Part shown: piece by piece, positions 25,492-34,047 of the stretch | Numbering within the stretch: the first letter of the stretch is position 1 | Layout of the letters: each line of letters starts with the position of its first letter | Assembly (NCBI GenBank): GCA_039931065.1 | Contig: JBDTSP010000004.1 | Location: forward strand, 185,608 to 249,607 | Direction of reading: 5' to 3' | DNA from: CADEED01 sp039931065 | GTDB lineage: Bacteria > Pseudomonadota > Gammaproteobacteria > Steroidobacterales > Steroidobacteraceae | Length of the DNA stretch: 64,000 nucleotides | Notes under the pieces: model-generated | What the model saw: the letters and a program-made list of their open reading frames with translations, nothing else | Databases searched by the model: none | Told to the model about the DNA's origin: nothing | Position numbers and translations under genes: made by a program

Positions 25492-26598
25492 ATGCACACG
25501 TTATCGCTTCGCATTAGCCTTGCCGCCGTTGGGTTGTTTGGCGCATTCCTCGCCGGCGCGCAGACCGCGCGCCCCACGCCACCGACGCGTCCCGCCGACG
25601 GACCCGGCGCGCCGAAGTTCACCGTGGTTGGCCGCAATGCGCCCGTGGATACCGAAGGCGACTACGTCATCGGACCGGCGTATTTCCCGCCGCGGGAGCT
25701 CACCGTCGTCGAGGGTGTGCCGCAAGGATCGGTGCGCCAGTTCTCGATGGAGTCTAAAGACAGCAAGATCTATCCAGTCGCCATCGCTCGCGAAGTGTTC
25801 GGCACGGTCGACCCCGACAACCCGAAGACGCTGATCGTTGAGACCCACGAACAGCCCTGGACCCGTGCGATCACCGTTTTCGTTCCGGCGCAGTACAAAC
25901 GCGGCCAGCGCGCGCCGTTCATCGTGGTTCACGATGGTCCGAAGATGGGCGAGCCGGTCAAGGCAATGCCGGCCATTCTCGACAATCTCATCGCGCAGAA
26001 ACGCGTGCCGGCGATGATCGCGATTTTCATCCAGAACGGCGGCGGCGATGCGCAAGGCCACCAGCGCGGGCTCGAATACGACACCTTGTCAGGCCGCTTC
26101 GCGGAGTTCATCCAGACCGAAGTGTTGCCGGCGGTCGAGAAGAACTACGGCGTGAAGCTGACCCATGATCCCGATGGCCGCGCGGCGATGGGCTGCAGCT
26201 CGGGCGCGGCCGCGGCGTTCACGATGGCGTGGTATCACCCCGAGTGGTACCACCGGGTCGTCAGTTATTCCGGCACGTTCGTGAATCAGCAGTGGCCGTT
26301 CAACGCCCAGACCCCGGGCGGCGCGTGGGACTATCACGCGAAGTTGATCGCCGCGAGCGAGCCGAAACCGATCCGCATCTGGATGCATGTCGGCGATCGC
26401 GATCTCTACAACCCGAACGTGATGCGCGACGACATGCACGACTGGGTGGTGGCTAACCACCAGATGGCGGCGGTGCTCAAGAGCAAGGGATATCACTACC
26501 AGTACAGCTATGCGCTGGATTCAGGCCATTGCGACAGCAAGGTGCGCGAGCAGACGTTGCCGCAGGCACTCGAGTGGGTGTGGCGCGGCTACAAGTAG
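25492..26598 (+). CDS. Secreted esterase, enterochelin-esterase-like alpha/beta hydrolase
   Basis: A 368-aa exported hydrolase with a signal peptide ending FLAGA. It has an N-terminal beta domain (about 60-130) and an alpha/beta-hydrolase domain of the putative esterase (Fes/EstD) type. The nucleophile Ser is in MGCSSGAAAAF (about 229), the acid candidate Asp in VGDRDLYNP and the His in LDSGHCDSK. Enzymes of this group hydrolyse siderophore, feruloyl or other esters; the substrate here is not evident. The stop codon is embedded in palindrome B. Confidence 0.87.
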   Translation: MHTLSLRISLAAVGLFGAFLAGAQTARPTPPTRPADGPGAPKFTVVGRNAPVDTEGDYVIGPAYFPPRELTVVEGVPQGSVRQFSMESKDSKIYPVAIAREVFGTVDPDNPKTLIVETHEQPWTRAITVFVPAQYKRGQRAPFIVVHDGPKMGEPVKAMPAILDNLIAQKRVPAMIAIFIQNGGGDAQGHQRGLEYDTLSGRFAEFIQTEVLPAVEKNYGVKLTHDPDGRAAMGCSSGAAAAFTMAWYHPEWYHRVVSYSGTFVNQQWPFNAQTPGGAWDYHAKLIAASEPKPIRIWMHVGDRDLYNPNVMRDDMHDWVVANHQMAAVLKSKGYHYQYSYALDSGHCDSKVREQTLPQALEWVWRGYK

Positions 26599-26742
26599 TG
26601 GTGTCAGGCGGGGAAAGTCGGGAAAACTTTAAAGGGGACATGCCTATTTATTGAATGCGCCCAGCGAAAAGCTGAGGGGAGCGGCCAATAAATAGGCATG
26701 TCCCCTTTAAAGTTTTCCCGACTTTCCCCGCCTGACACCACT
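26597..26742. repeat. REP-like palindrome B with 57-bp perfect arms
   Basis: Arm 26597-26653 is perfectly complementary to 26686-26742, with a 32-nt spacer. It combines the outer module shared with palindromes A and C (AGTGGTGTCAGGCGGGGAAA) with an inner module containing GGGGACATGCCTATTTATTG, which recurs at 47057. The left end overlaps the esterase stop codon (TAG at 26596-26598). Confidence 0.95.
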
Positions 26743-26788
26743 CAGCGTTGTTACGTAACCTTTTCTGCCGGGCCCGGTAATCACTGTA

Positions 26789-27374
26789 ATGACGATGACC
26801 GACGAGGCTTTGATGCAAGCCGTTCAACGGGGGGACCTGGCGAAGCTGGGGAGCCTGTTCGAGCGCCATCATCTCGCCGTGTTCGACTTTCTGGCGCGGA
26901 TGACTGGCAGCCGCGCGGTCGCGGAGGACCTGGTGCAGGACGTGTTCGAGCGCATCCTCAAACCGCGCGACCTGGCGCGGCGATGCGCCCTTCCCGGCCT
27001 GGCTGTTCCGAATCGCGCGCAACGCACGCGCGGACTACTACCGCCGGCGCCCGCTCACGACGACCTACACGGACGCGATGGATGGCGAGGACCCCGCCGC
27101 CACTCCCGAGCGCCAGCTCGAGGACGAGAGCGAGGCGGCTCGCCTGCAACGAGCGCTGCTGATGTTGCGCGAGGACAAACGCGAACTGATCGTGCTGGCG
27201 CGTTATCGCGAAATGAAATACGAGGCGATCGCCGAATTGCTAGGCGTCGACGTCGGGACGCTAAAAGTGCGCGTGCATCGCGCCCTGAAAGAACTGCGCG
27301 ACATTTTTCTGATCCTGGAATCGAGGCCGACATGCGCTGCGAAGACATCTCTCTCAAGCTCCCGGACTATCTAG
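26789..27374 (+). pseudogene. ECF sigma factor gene with a frameshift
   Basis: The first frame gives sigma region 2 (LFERHHLAVFDFLARMTGSR, AEDLVQDVFERILKPRD). From TGG at 26973 the sigma sequence continues one base out of phase (WRGDAPFPAWLFRIARNARA) and runs through a complete region 4 (KYEAIAELLGVDVGTLKVRV) to a stop at 27374. Removing one C near 26971-26972 would restore an approximately 194-aa ECF sigma factor. This is either a real frameshift or a sequencing error. The cognate anti-sigma gene starts inside the end of this gene (27332), the usual overlap. Confidence 0.8.
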
Positions 27375-28126
27375 CCGGAAAGTCCGACCCGGCCGAGCGC
27401 GTTACCATCGAGAAACATCTCGAAGGTTGCCCGGCCTGCCTGTCGGAAACCGAGGGCCTGGCCTCGACCTGGCGGTTGTTAGGCGACATCCCGCTGCCCG
27501 CGCCGGATTCCGCGGCGCTGCGCACCCGAATCGATGCATCGATCGAGCGCGAACGGTTCGCGGCCTCACGCGCGCCGGCAGCGCGCCGCTTCCAGTGGAA
27601 TCATCCGCTGGTCGCCGGCCTCGCCGCATCGCTGGTGCTGGCCATCGGCGTGCTGCTCGGCCGCTCGACTGAAACCGTGCCCGCCGCATCCCCCGACGTC
27701 GCGGCGCTTCACCAGGAACTGCGCGATCTGCGGCAGATGGTGACCCTGTCGCTCATGCAGCAGCAATCCGCCAGCGAGCGGCTGCGCGGCGTCGGCTTCA
27801 GCAGCAACGTGGATGGGCCCGGCGACGAGATCGTGGTGGCCTTGCTGGACACGCTCAAACACGACGCCAACGTGAACGTACGCCTCGCAAGCGTGGATGC
27901 GTTGAAACGTTTCGCCGAACGCGACGTCGTGCGCCGCGCGGCCGTCGACGCGCTGGACACGCAGAACTCGCCGCTGGTGCAGATGGCGCTGATCGACTTC
28001 GTGGTCGAAACGAAGGATCGCGCGGCCATCGGCACGTTGCGCCGGATTTCCGCGGACCCCTCATCGAATGAAACCGTGCGCACACGCGCCGCGTGGGGCA
28101 TCGAACACCTGGGAGTCGAGTCATGA
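27332..28126 (+). CDS. Zinc-finger anti-sigma factor with C-terminal HEAT-like region
   Basis: A 264-aa protein. The N-terminal anti-sigma zinc finger has the H-x3-C-x2-C pattern (KHLEGCPACLSE, about residues 31-42) with an upstream Cys. There is one transmembrane helix (about 93-112, LVAGLAASLVLAIGVLLGR). The C-terminal part has HEAT-like helical repeats (VNVRLASVDALKRFAERDVV and following). It should hold the ECF sigma factor at the membrane. The start overlaps the sigma gene, and the stop overlaps the next gene (ATGA). The HEAT-like extension resembles periplasmic sensing parts in similar operons, but its ligand is unknown. Confidence 0.85.
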   Translation: MRCEDISLKLPDYLAGKSDPAERVTIEKHLEGCPACLSETEGLASTWRLLGDIPLPAPDSAALRTRIDASIERERFAASRAPAARRFQWNHPLVAGLAASLVLAIGVLLGRSTETVPAASPDVAALHQELRDLRQMVTLSLMQQQSASERLRGVGFSSNVDGPGDEIVVALLDTLKHDANVNVRLASVDALKRFAERDVVRRAAVDALDTQNSPLVQMALIDFVVETKDRAAIGTLRRISADPSSNETVRTRAAWGIEHLGVES

Positions 28127-28986
28127 ACATTTTGCACGCAGCCGCCGCCGCAATGGCGCTGGCCGGGTTTGCCACCAGCGTGTCGGCAGAATCGCTGACA
28201 AAGAACGAGACGACGCACAACATCCTGCACTTCGCGGGTCCCGGGCCGCGCACACTCGAAATCCGCACCGTTCACGGCGACATCGACGTCGAGGCCTACG
28301 ACGGCGACGTCGTGGAAATGACGGTAACCAAATCCATCAGCGCGCGTAATACCAATGACATGGAAATGGCGCTACAAGAAGTCAGGCTCGACACCGCGGA
28401 CAACGCCGGCACCGTCGGCGCAATCGCGCGTTACCGCGATGGAATGACCTGTGGCGAGCACCTGAATCACAGCAGCGATCACGGGCCCACCTACGAAGTG
28501 CGCTACGACTTCAAGGTCCGTGTGCCGCGAAACACGCAGGTGACCGTCTGCACGATCAACCGCGGCGACGTTTCGGTGAAAGGCACACGCGGTGATTTCA
28601 TGGTCCGCAGCGTCAACGGGCGCATCGACCTTGCCGACATGGGCGGCTCGGGTGAAGCCACGACGGTCAACGGCGGCATCACGGGGTCTTTCACCGCCGC
28701 GCCGCGCGCCGACTCGGTGTTTCGCACGATCAACGGCGATCTCGTATTGAAAATGCCCGCCACCTTTTCGGCGGACATGAACATGAAAACCTTCAACGGC
28801 GGCCTGTTCACGGATTTCGACACCGTGCCGCGCGCCATGCAGACCGTGGCGACGACGCAGCGCCATGACGGCAAGTTCGTTTACGAAGCCAATCCCTACG
28901 CATCGGTCCGTGCCGGGAACGGCGGACCACTGCTCACGCTCGAAACACTTAACGGCGACGTGCGAATCCTGCGCGGCGCCCGATGA
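28123..28986 (+). CDS. Secreted DUF4097-like beta-helix protein 1
   Basis: A 287-aa exported protein. The start ATG at 28123 overlaps the anti-sigma stop, and a signal peptide ends at SVSA. The mature part is a run of short beta strands with repeated VNG/INGD/FNGG turns (SVNGRIDLADMGG, TVNGGITGSF, TINGDLVLKM, TLNGDVRIL), typical of the DUF4097/DUF4098 adhesin-like family. Several cysteines are present. It is part of a sigma/anti-sigma operon, where such proteins are common, suggesting an envelope-stress or surface role. Confidence 0.82.
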   Translation: MNILHAAAAAMALAGFATSVSAESLTKNETTHNILHFAGPGPRTLEIRTVHGDIDVEAYDGDVVEMTVTKSISARNTNDMEMALQEVRLDTADNAGTVGAIARYRDGMTCGEHLNHSSDHGPTYEVRYDFKVRVPRNTQVTVCTINRGDVSVKGTRGDFMVRSVNGRIDLADMGGSGEATTVNGGITGSFTAAPRADSVFRTINGDLVLKMPATFSADMNMKTFNGGLFTDFDTVPRAMQTVATTQRHDGKFVYEANPYASVRAGNGGPLLTLETLNGDVRILRGAR

Positions 28987-29000
28987 TCCAGGAGACCTCG

Positions 29001-29822
29001 ATGAACCGACTGAAACTAGCAACGGGTTTGGCCGCACTCGCCCTGTGTGGCGCGGCGGCGGCGCAAACCGCGGGTGATCGCATCACCGTACCGCTGAGCG
29101 ATCCTTCCCGCCCGGCGACCGTACACGTGCCGCTCATGCAAGGTGGCGTCACGATTCGCGGCACCGATCGCAAGGATGTCCTGGTCGAGGTACGCGCCAG
29201 CGAAGAAGGGCCACGCAGGAATAAAGTCGAAGGCTCAGGGCTGCGGCGCATTCAACAGCCCGCCTCCCTGTCGGTCGAGGAAGAGAACAACAAGGTCCGG
29301 ATTTCCTCCGGTATGCCTGACGAGTTCTACAACTTGACCATCGAGGTGCCCGCAAAGACCAATCTCGAAATCTCGGCGGTCAACGGTGGAGATATCCTGG
29401 TTGACGGAGTCGACGGAGAACTCGAAGTCGGCAACGTCAACGGCGGCATCACGCTGACCCGGGTCAGCGGCTCGGTCGTCGCGCACACCACGAATGGCGA
29501 CGTCAAGGTGACGCTGTCCCGCGTGACGGCGCAAAAACCCATGGCTTTCACCACGCTCAACGGCGACGTCGACGTCACTTTCCCTGCGGCGACCAAGGCA
29601 AACCTCAAGCTGCGCAGCGAACGAGGCGAAATCCTCACGGACTTCGCCCTTGCGGTTTTGCCCGACAGTTCGGCGCCCAAGATCGAGGACACCCGCCAGT
29701 CGGGCGGGCGGTACCGCATCGAAGTGAACAAGGTGTTGTCCGCGACGATCAATGGCGGCGGGCCGGATTTCGAGCTGCGCTCGTTCACCGGCAACATCTA
29801 CCTGCGCTCGGCCGGCAAGTAG
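29001..29822 (+). CDS. Secreted DUF4097-like beta-helix protein 2
   Basis: ATG at 29001 is preferred over 28983 because GGAG precedes it and it opens the signal peptide (ending AAAAQ). The 273-aa product has the same repeat style as its upstream neighbour: SAVNGGDILVDGVDGELEVG, NVNGGITLTRVSG, TTNGDVKVTL, TLNGDVDVTF. The two are probably old tandem duplicates. It is the last gene of the operon; a bidirectional terminator follows. Confidence 0.82.
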   Translation: MNRLKLATGLAALALCGAAAAQTAGDRITVPLSDPSRPATVHVPLMQGGVTIRGTDRKDVLVEVRASEEGPRRNKVEGSGLRRIQQPASLSVEEENNKVRISSGMPDEFYNLTIEVPAKTNLEISAVNGGDILVDGVDGELEVGNVNGGITLTRVSGSVVAHTTNGDVKVTLSRVTAQKPMAFTTLNGDVDVTFPAATKANLKLRSERGEILTDFALAVLPDSSAPKIEDTRQSGGRYRIEVNKVLSATINGGGPDFELRSFTGNIYLRSAGK

Positions 29823-29890
29823 TTAGCAATTCCCCGGGCGGCGGAGCAGTCGAACTGCAATTCGACCCGCGGCCTTCGCCTGGGGGAAAA

Positions 29891-29919
29891 GCCGCGGTAT
29901 CCCCTTACCGCGGCTTTTT
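29891..29919. terminator. Bidirectional rho-independent terminator
   Basis: A 9-bp perfect stem (29891-29899 with 29906-29914) has a 6-nt loop. Five T residues follow on the plus strand, and A residues precede on the left (four to the stem), so it can serve the plus-strand DUF4097 operon and the convergent minus-strand YCII gene. Confidence 0.85.
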
Positions 29920-29927
29920 CCTGCCCG

Positions 29928-30368
29928 TTACTTCTGGCGCTCGATTTGTGAGCGCAGTTGTTCTTCCTGCGCGCGCAGTTCGGGTGTGAGTGCTTCGCCA
30001 AAATCCTCCGCCTCGTAGAACGGACGGATCTCGAGCACGGCCTCTTCCCCGGGCATCGGATCGGGGCAACGTTTCGCCCAGGCCACGGCCTCTTCGATCG
30101 ATTTGACCTGCCATACCCAGTAGCCCGCCACCAGTTCCTTGGTTTCGGCGAACGGGCCATCGACGACGACGCTGGCCTTGCCGCCCGCGAACTGGATGCG
30201 TTTGCCGAACGAGCTCGGCTTGAGCCCATCACCCGACTGCATGATTCCGGCCTTGACCAGTTCTTCGTTGTATTTTCCCATCTCGACAAACATCTCTTCC
30301 ATCTTCTTGCTTGGCAACAGCCCGGCTTCGCTGGTCTTCGTCGCTTTCACGATCACCATGACTTTCAT
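29928..30368 (-). CDS. YCII/DGPF-domain protein
   Basis: A 146-aa cytoplasmic protein of the YCII-related (DGPF) family. It opens MKVMVIVKATKTSEAG, carries the family signature VVVDGPFAETKELVAGYWVW and a C-terminal VLEIRPFYEAEDFGEA. Such proteins are small ferredoxin-like folds, often next to ECF41-type sigma factors; the sigma factor on the other strand nearby is not of that type. Enzymatic function is unproven. The start is at 30368, preceded by GGAGAG. Confidence 0.85.
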   Translation of the reverse strand: MKVMVIVKATKTSEAGLLPSKKMEEMFVEMGKYNEELVKAGIMQSGDGLKPSSFGKRIQFAGGKASVVVDGPFAETKELVAGYWVWQVKSIEEAVAWAKRCPDPMPGEEAVLEIRPFYEAEDFGEALTPELRAQEEQLRSQIERQK

Positions 30369-30529
30369 TACTCTCTCCTGTCTTGCGGCGCCGGGCGCCC
30401 GGTTGGATTGTTCGTGAAGTTGACGATTGGCCATCCCGCCGATCGACATTTCGATCAGGGATTCACTTCTATTTTATGCGCGCGCTCTGGCCGGCCGCGG
30501 AACGCGCTGTTTTGGCAGCCTTTCCTCCT

Positions 30530-31081
30530 CTAGCTGCGGTTGACGGACGCACAGGCGATGGTCACCAGGGCACCACGGCTCGTATCCGGTGGCGCGCGCT
30601 CCCAGGACTGCGAGAGATCGAGGCGGCGCGATCTCAGCATCCGGCACTCGCAGTCGATCTCATATGTCGTTTGCGACGGTGCTCCCGGCAGTTCGGAGTT
30701 CGCCAGCTTTTCGTTCATCGCGACAAATGCCTTGTTCTCCTCGATCGAGGCGATGTGGTGCGCGAGTGGTGGTTCGTACCCGCTGGCGATCCGCAGCTCC
30801 GCGCGTCGCCGGATCGCCGCCTTGCTCTCGGCATCGATCGGCTTGAGGGCACCGGCGCTCACATCCTGGGTAACCACCAGCAGATGGCCGTCCTCGAGCC
30901 GCGCGATCCTGGAATTCAGATAGGAGAAGAAAATGGACTTGTTGTCCGCCCAGACGTCGCCGCGGGTCAACTCCCGCTCCTGTCCGTATAACTTCCAGTC
31001 GGGGCGGCGCACGGTCTGTGCATCACCCAGGACGGGGAAAATGAGCAAAGCGGCGGCCGCGCTGCGCTGCAACCCATTCAT
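30530..31081 (-). CDS. Secreted hypothetical protein
   Basis: A 183-aa product from ATG at 31081. The frame is open further upstream, but that stretch is arginine/serine-rich noise, and the signal peptide (MNGLQRSAAAALLIFPVLGD AQ) sets the start. The mature part contains WKLYGQERELTRGDVWADNK and ends near a CASVNRS tail. Two cysteines lie in IDCECRM. The family is not recognised. It may be a surface-adhesin or stress-response-like protein, but no evidence decides. Confidence 0.7.
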   Translation of the reverse strand: MNGLQRSAAAALLIFPVLGDAQTVRRPDWKLYGQERELTRGDVWADNKSIFFSYLNSRIARLEDGHLLVVTQDVSAGALKPIDAESKAAIRRRAELRIASGYEPPLAHHIASIEENKAFVAMNEKLANSELPGAPSQTTYEIDCECRMLRSRRLDLSQSWERAPPDTSRGALVTIACASVNRS

Positions 31082-31145
31082 AGGCACTCCCTGCTCGACG
31101 TCTGACAGATGAGACGCTCGAGCCGGCCAGTTGGTTGCAAACGAC

Positions 31146-31649
31146 CTACTTCGGGATGCGAATCGGCGCCGGACGGCGGACGGTGAGGAGGCGCCGCACG
31201 AGGCGGGCCATCGCAGCCTGCAGCCTTTCACCCAGCAGTCGCGGAAATGCCAGCGAGAGTTCCACCTGGAAGCTGCGCGCAACGTCATGGAGGGCCCACT
31301 CGCAGAAATGTTCGCAGTTGTTCGTGAGCAGGCGGTACTTCTTCTCGCCGAGACGCGATCGGGCGCGGCTGACGACTTCGCCCGCCTCGAGGCAGGCCTC
31401 CGCATGCGCGATGACAAATACCGGGCGGCCACCGGCGAAGCATTGCAGCGTCACCTCTTCGACCGGCTTGCGAATGATGTCGTACATCAACGCGCCGTAG
31501 TGCACGACGTTGCCATCGCCGACGTAGATGCCGTGGTGCGCGTAACCCATCCAGGGAGTTACGAGGTGAGCGCCCAATGCGGGCTCTTCGTGTAGTTCGA
31601 GCGGCCGGACAATCCGGTGGGCCCAACCCTGCGCATTGCTTGAATTCAT
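31146..31649 (-). CDS. LRAT/NlpC-like papain-fold protein
   Basis: A 167-aa protein with the LRAT-type layout: HHGIYVGDGNVVHYG, with the first His as candidate catalytic base near residue 40, and LTNNCEHFCEW, with the NC motif Cys as nucleophile (about residue 110). A hydrophobic or amphipathic C-terminal tail follows (LSLAFPRLLGERLQAAMARL). LRAT-like enzymes are permuted papain-fold acyltransferases or thiol phospholipases. Bacterial members are little studied, and the C-terminal tail could target membranes. No partner gene is evident. Confidence 0.75.
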   Translation of the reverse strand: MNSSNAQGWAHRIVRPLELHEEPALGAHLVTPWMGYAHHGIYVGDGNVVHYGALMYDIIRKPVEEVTLQCFAGGRPVFVIAHAEACLEAGEVVSRARSRLGEKKYRLLTNNCEHFCEWALHDVARSFQVELSLAFPRLLGERLQAAMARLVRRLLTVRRPAPIRIPK

Positions 31650-31796
31650 CTTGAGATCATTAGACCTCCGCCGTGGTTGCGCTCCCATCGGTGTAGTCTG
31701 GTTCGGACACTGAAACCGGCCGGTTCGAATCCGATGTATCCGCCTACAAAATGTTCGTCGCCCGACGCCGTGTCGGACGGCTGGCAGCCGATTCGA

Positions 31797-32564
31797 TCAG
31801 ATGCCGGCGTACCACTCGTAGCCGCGATCTTCCCAATATCCGCCATTGCCACGGCCGATCCGGTCGAGGCTCTCCACCAGTTCGATGCGCATGATGTATT
31901 TGGCCATCTTGTAACCGAGCTGGCGCTCGATGCGAACGCGTAACGGCGCGCCGTTCTTGATGGGCAGATCCTTGCCATTGAGACCGTAAGCCAGGATTGT
32001 CTGCGGGTGATAGGCGTCATCGAAGTCGATGCTTTCGTAATACTTCGCGCCGTCGCCCATCTGATCGGCACAGTGGAACACGACGTATTGCGCCGCCTCG
32101 GTGGGCATCACTTTGTCGAGCACCGCCTTCAAGGGCACGCCGGTCCATTGCCCGATCGCACTCCACCCCTCGACGCAGTCGTGCCGCGTGATCTGGGTGC
32201 GCCCCGACATGGCGCGCAATTCCGCCAGCGAGAACTTGAGCGGAGTCTTCACCAGGCCATCGACCTCGAGCACCCAATCCGTGAAGTTGTTAGCCGCGAG
32301 CCGCGCGTATTCGTCGGAGGCCGGACGCAGCGTTCCATTGCCCCGAAAGTCCGGCGAGAGATCCGCCCTGCTGAATTCCTGGGCCATCGATTTACGCCCG
32401 GCAACGGCGCGTTGCACGCCGCGATTCAGGTGTTCACCCGACTTGAGAACCTTTGGAAACCATGCGCTGCGCGATGCCGCGTCGCAACCCGCGAGGGTCG
32501 AGGCGACCACGGTCGCCAGCAGCCGCCGCAGGATGGAGCGTCGTGGTGCGTCGATGGGGTTCAT
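31797..32564 (-). CDS. Molybdopterin-dependent oxidoreductase (sulphite-oxidase fold)
   Basis: A 255-aa periplasmic enzyme. The N terminus has twin arginines and a lipobox-like LAGC (Cys27), suggesting Tat export and possibly lipid anchoring. The Mo-binding Cys is in RHDCVEGWSAIGQWTG (about Cys130). C-terminal motifs such as NGAPLRVRIERQLGYKMAKY are typical of the sulphite oxidase/MsrP superfamily. It is encoded with a cytochrome b partner (4-nt overlap) that likely takes or delivers electrons. The substrate is unknown. Confidence 0.87.
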   Translation of the reverse strand: MNPIDAPRRSILRRLLATVVASTLAGCDAASRSAWFPKVLKSGEHLNRGVQRAVAGRKSMAQEFSRADLSPDFRGNGTLRPASDEYARLAANNFTDWVLEVDGLVKTPLKFSLAELRAMSGRTQITRHDCVEGWSAIGQWTGVPLKAVLDKVMPTEAAQYVVFHCADQMGDGAKYYESIDFDDAYHPQTILAYGLNGKDLPIKNGAPLRVRIERQLGYKMAKYIMRIELVESLDRIGRGNGGYWEDRGYEWYAGI

Positions 32565-33301
32565 GGTTGCAGGTTCTCGTCAGGCGGCTTCGATTCGATG
32601 ACCGGGGATATTTCGACCGCGTACTTGCCGGTGATCATCGAGCGAACGTTGTTCCAGAAGCCGGTGATGATGACTTCGAACACGTGCACCAGCACGAACA
32701 GCACCAGCAGGAACGCCGCAATGAAATGCAGGGTACGCGCGGACTGCCGTCCACCGACCAGGTCGATCCAGCCCGGAATGAGCGCATCGATGCGCGGCGA
32801 CATCGCGAGGCCCATCAGGACGATGAACGGGATCAGGCCGAAAATCACGATGAGATAAGTGAGTTTCTGCAGCACGTTGTACCGCCGCGCCGCCTCACCT
32901 GTCGGGTGCCGGAATCGCAAGTGGTCCAGGATGGACTGGCCGATCGAGCGCCAATCGGTACGCGTGGGCGCGAGATCACGTTGCAGGTGACGGCTAACCA
33001 CCGAATGGAGGATGTACGTGAGCCCGTTGATGACCAGGACCCACGCAAAGAAGAAATGCCAGTTCCTGCCCATGGAGAGCCAACGCATCCCCGGCAACGT
33101 CGCCCAGCCGGGAAAGCCGTTGGGCAGTTCGAGGAATGGCGCACTGCCGTCATACGACTGGCGGCCCCAGTTCAGCGTCGGATGGGCATTGAAGATCTGC
33201 AGCCCGCTCATCAGCAACGCGAGCAAGGCGATGACGTTGATCCAGTGCATGACCCTCAACGCAAGCGAGTGCCGGTCATAGAGCTGGGTGTGCGGCGTCA
33301 T
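32561..33301 (-). CDS. Cytochrome b (b561-type) partner of the molybdoenzyme
   Basis: A 246-aa integral membrane protein with about five transmembrane helices and haem-ligand candidates in RVMHWINVIALLALLMSG, HFFFAWVLVINGLTYILHS and FIAAFLLVLFVLVHVFEVI. It resembles cytochrome b/b6-domain proteins that pair with sulphite-oxidase-fold proteins. It overlaps the downstream oxidoreductase by 4 nt and should link it to the quinone pool. Confidence 0.87.
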   Translation of the reverse strand: MTPHTQLYDRHSLALRVMHWINVIALLALLMSGLQIFNAHPTLNWGRQSYDGSAPFLELPNGFPGWATLPGMRWLSMGRNWHFFFAWVLVINGLTYILHSVVSRHLQRDLAPTRTDWRSIGQSILDHLRFRHPTGEAARRYNVLQKLTYLIVIFGLIPFIVLMGLAMSPRIDALIPGWIDLVGGRQSARTLHFIAAFLLVLFVLVHVFEVIITGFWNNVRSMITGKYAVEISPVIESKPPDENLQP

Positions 33302-33408
33302 GGACGTCGTTTATAGACCAAAACCGGCCGTATTGTCGCCAAGAACGCCCCGCCACCGCTGTTGCAGCGGCAGCGACCAGACTGGGACGATGCAAACCCG
33401 CCGTTGGA

Positions 33409-34047
33409 TTAATCGCGCGTGATGAACCAGGTGAGCGCCGCGATCACAAGCGAGCCCACGATCAAGCGGATCTTTGATGCGTTCACGACCGGCGGCAGAT
33501 CCTGCGGGTACTCGCGCTTGCCATGAAACATGGCCGCGATCAGATTCTGCTTTTTCACGAGCACGTAGAACAACACGGCTGCGATGTGCACGCCGATCAC
33601 CAGCAGCAGGACATCGAACACCTGGTGGTGCAGCTTGGCGCACGCTCGGCCCACGGCGAAGCTCACGTGGGCGGACAGCGGACCCGACTCGATGCCATCC
33701 ACATCGACGGCGAACAACCCGAGCACGATCTGCGCGCACAGCAGCACCAGCAACACCACGGCGCTCAACGCTCCCAGTGGATTGTGGCCGGGCGACGTCT
33801 CCCACCGGCCGCGCAGATAACTCAGGATGACGCGCGGCCCGCGCACGAACTGGCGGAACCGCGCGGTCGATGCGCCGAACAGACCCCAATAGAGACGGAA
33901 GGCCACGAGCCCCAGCAACAGGTAGCCGCTGTAGCGGTGATATTCCATGCGGCCGGTCTCGCCGCTCCACCAGGACGCGGCGACCAGCAGCACGATCAAC
34001 CAATGAACGAGACGGGTGGGGACATCCCAGACCCGGACGTTGTTCAT
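33409..34047 (-). CDS. Cytochrome b561-family protein
   Basis: A 212-aa membrane protein with four or five transmembrane segments. The N-terminal VWDVPTRLVHWLIVLLVAAS and YHRYSGYLLLGLVAFRLYWG are family hallmarks, with His haem ligands, and KLHHQVFDVLLLVIGVHIAA follows. It is co-translated with the cytochrome c gene upstream (4-nt overlap), a common cyt b561/cyt c' pairing. It lies 107 nt before the second cytochrome b gene. Confidence 0.9.
   Translation of the reverse strand: MNNVRVWDVPTRLVHWLIVLLVAASWWSGETGRMEYHRYSGYLLLGLVAFRLYWGLFGASTARFRQFVRGPRVILSYLRGRWETSPGHNPLGALSAVVLLVLLCAQIVLGLFAVDVDGIESGPLSAHVSFAVGRACAKLHHQVFDVLLLVIGVHIAAVLFYVLVKKQNLIAAMFHGKREYPQDLPPVVNASKIRLIVGSLVIAALTWFITRD

Noticed and set aside
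26789..28126. A single 445-aa sigma/anti-sigma fusion protein
   Set aside because: The middle 120 residues of this frame are out-of-phase noise, while the sigma sequence continues perfectly in the next frame. A frameshift explains it better than a fusion.
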